From Oscillospiraceae bacterium (GTDB taxonomy: Bacteria; Bacillota; Clostridia; Oscillospirales; Ruminococcaceae), in contig JAHHUD010000013.1 in NCBI GenBank assembly GCA_020024185.1, forward strand, positions 1 to 32,631: a stretch of 32,631 nt of DNA, given 5' to 3'. The notes under the pieces were generated by a model. That model was not told the DNA's origin. It made no database searches and saw only the letters and a list, made by a program, of their open reading frames with translations. Positions 31,689 through 32,631 of the stretch are shown piece by piece (position 1 is the first letter of the stretch; each line of letters opens with the position of its first letter). A program made the position numbers and the translations under genes.

Positions 31689-32009
31689 ATGAGTTTGGAA
31701 AATCTTTTAAAGTTTATTGACCCTGCATTATTGGTTCTTATGCCAACTTTATGGGGAATTGGTATGCTTATAAAAAGAAGTGCTATAAAAAATCGTTTTA
31801 TACCACTTATTCTTATGATTTGTTCTTGTGTTCTTTCGGCGATGTATCTTTCTTCAACAAGATTAATTTTTGATTATATGGATTTTATGTCCTGGCTTTT
31901 TTCATCTTTCACACAGGGCTGTATTATTTGGCTTATAACTTGGATATGTTATGAAAAATTTATCAAAGAAAAAAGCGATAATCAAAATAATTCTCAAGCA
32001 AATAAATAG
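31689..32009 (+). CDS. Holin-like small membrane protein (phage holin superfamily V-like)
   Basis: This 106-residue protein has three hydrophobic segments (about residues 9-27, 36-55 and 64-87) and a highly charged, Lys/Asn-rich tail. The ENLLKFIDPALLVLMPTLWGIGMLIKR start resembles the Hol44/Hol118-like phage holin families. A holin would make pores that let a cytoplasmic amidase reach the wall. I chose the ATG encoding MSLENL, which has GCGAGG seven bases ahead. Its last 16 bases overlap the end of a converging Amidase_3 gene. No phage structural or integration genes are nearby, so it may be a domesticated or spore-related lysis gene; the family call is moderately sure. Confidence 0.7.
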   Translation: MSLENLLKFIDPALLVLMPTLWGIGMLIKRSAIKNRFIPLILMICSCVLSAMYLSSTRLIFDYMDFMSWLFSSFTQGCIIWLITWICYEKFIKEKSDNQNNSQANK

Positions 32010-32557
32010 TTTACAAGTCCGTCATATATTGCCTCTGCAAACATTTGTTGGTCATTTTTCAACTTTTCTGCATCTTCTGGATTAGAAATAAATGCAAGTT
32101 CTATAAGGTTTGCCGGCATATTTGTTTTTCTTAATACATAATATTCCGGATTTACTTTTACACCTCTGTCTTTTGTGTGCAATTGGTCAACAATTTCTGT
32201 AAGTATCTCTTGTGCCAATTCTGATGCAACTGTACGACTTTTAAATACATATATCTCACTTCCACTTGCATTTGGATTTTCTGAAAAGTTGCAATGTATG
32301 CTTAAAAAATAATCTGCACCCCACCAGTTTGCTTTCCATACACGTTCTTCCAAACTTGTACGGTTTGAATACCCAACAATTTGTGAAATACAAGTGCGTG
32401 ATGTCAGCACAAGAAATCGTTCATCTCTTTTTAAAATATCTGCAAGTAATATACCAACATTATATGTTACATCTGCCTCTTTAAGCCCATTAGCTTCACT
32501 TCCTGAGTTAAATCCATAAGGGTTATGCCCTTGATCTATAAAAATCTTTACTGCCAT
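31994..32557 (-). CDS. N-acetylmuramoyl-L-alanine amidase (Amidase_3)
   Basis: The 187-residue zinc amidase cuts the bond between MurNAc and L-alanine of peptidoglycan. Zinc ligands are visible: H11 in FIDQGHNP, E27 in GLKEAD and H88 in FLSIHCN; the catalytic Glu is in NLIELAFISNPED near residue 155. The protein is just the catalytic domain, with no signal peptide, no membrane helix and no wall-binding repeats, unlike CwlD (signal peptide) and most autolysins. It therefore needs a holin or lysis to reach its substrate, and a holin-like gene overlaps its 3' end from the other strand. AGGAGAA precedes the ATG. Confidence 0.93.
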   Translation of the reverse strand: MAVKIFIDQGHNPYGFNSGSEANGLKEADVTYNVGILLADILKRDERFLVLTSRTCISQIVGYSNRTSLEERVWKANWWGADYFLSIHCNFSENPNASGSEIYVFKSRTVASELAQEILTEIVDQLHTKDRGVKVNPEYYVLRKTNMPANLIELAFISNPEDAEKLKNDQQMFAEAIYDGLVNYLFA

Positions 32558-32631
32558 AGCTATTCTCCTAAAAAATATTCTTATTTTATTGTATGGTAAT
32601 AAAGCTTGGTTTGTTAAAACAAAAGAGAGAG

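Noticed and set aside
1..32631. tRNA, rRNA, CRISPR array, IS element or prophage
   Set aside because: No cloverleaf, repeat-spacer pattern, transposase or integrase motif, or phage structural gene was seen. The holin/amidase pair alone does not define a prophage.

Overview
This window is strongly AT-rich DNA from a low-GC, Gram-positive, endospore-forming bacterium of the class Clostridia. Support for this comes from sporulation genes (spoIIR, yabP, yabQ and a spoVB/yabM-type flippase), two T-box tRNA-sensing leaders, the Firmicutes regulators IreB, PadR and YtrA-type GntR, and consistent AGGAGG-type ribosome binding sites. The exact genus cannot be fixed from the sequence. No tRNA, rRNA, CRISPR array, transposase or integrase was seen, so most of the window looks like core chromosome.

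Left part (1-6500, minus strand): a yab-type cluster reading right to left runs spoVB-like flippase, mazG, hup (HU), rqcP (yabO), yabP, and yabQ cut by the window edge. This is the Bacillus yabM-yabN-yabO-yabP-yabQ order with an HU gene, carrying its own promoter and terminator, placed inside it. Upstream are a PflX-type radical SAM gene, spoIIR, and an unrecognised six-helix membrane protein with a recent 99-bp in-frame tandem duplication.

Cell-surface block (6500-10500): a GT2 glycosyltransferase, rfbA, rfbD and rfbB form an operon for dTDP-deoxysugar (probably dTDP-rhamnose) synthesis and transfer. The 3,5-epimerase gene rfbC is absent. After a strong terminator the operon is followed by two small-genome-style membrane genes that have no obvious promoter of their own.

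Middle part (10500-21600): ireB with a small conserved-looking unknown gene; pheS-pheT under a phenylalanine T-box; an ElbB-like protein; a threonine/serine unit (ilvA plus a dicarboxylate/amino-acid:cation symporter); trpS; and an Lrp-aminotransferase operon whose promoter carries a long perfect inverted repeat.

Right part (21600-32631): divergently from lrp lies nadE, encoding a glutamine-dependent-type NAD synthetase whose glutaminase domain looks degenerate. Then come a DUF378 membrane protein; a padR-DUF2812 pair under a perfect-consensus promoter loaded with operator repeats; ileS (long, eukaryote-like class) under an isoleucine T-box; a GntR/ABC ATPase/ABC-2 permease operon; murC; and a holin-like gene that overlaps tail to tail with a cytoplasmic Amidase_3 gene.

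The observations that most deserve follow-up are the degenerate NadE glutaminase domain, the convergent holin/amidase pair, the repeat-bearing membrane protein unit, the third copy of the terminator arm in the Phe T-box leader, and the operator arrays at lrp and padR.
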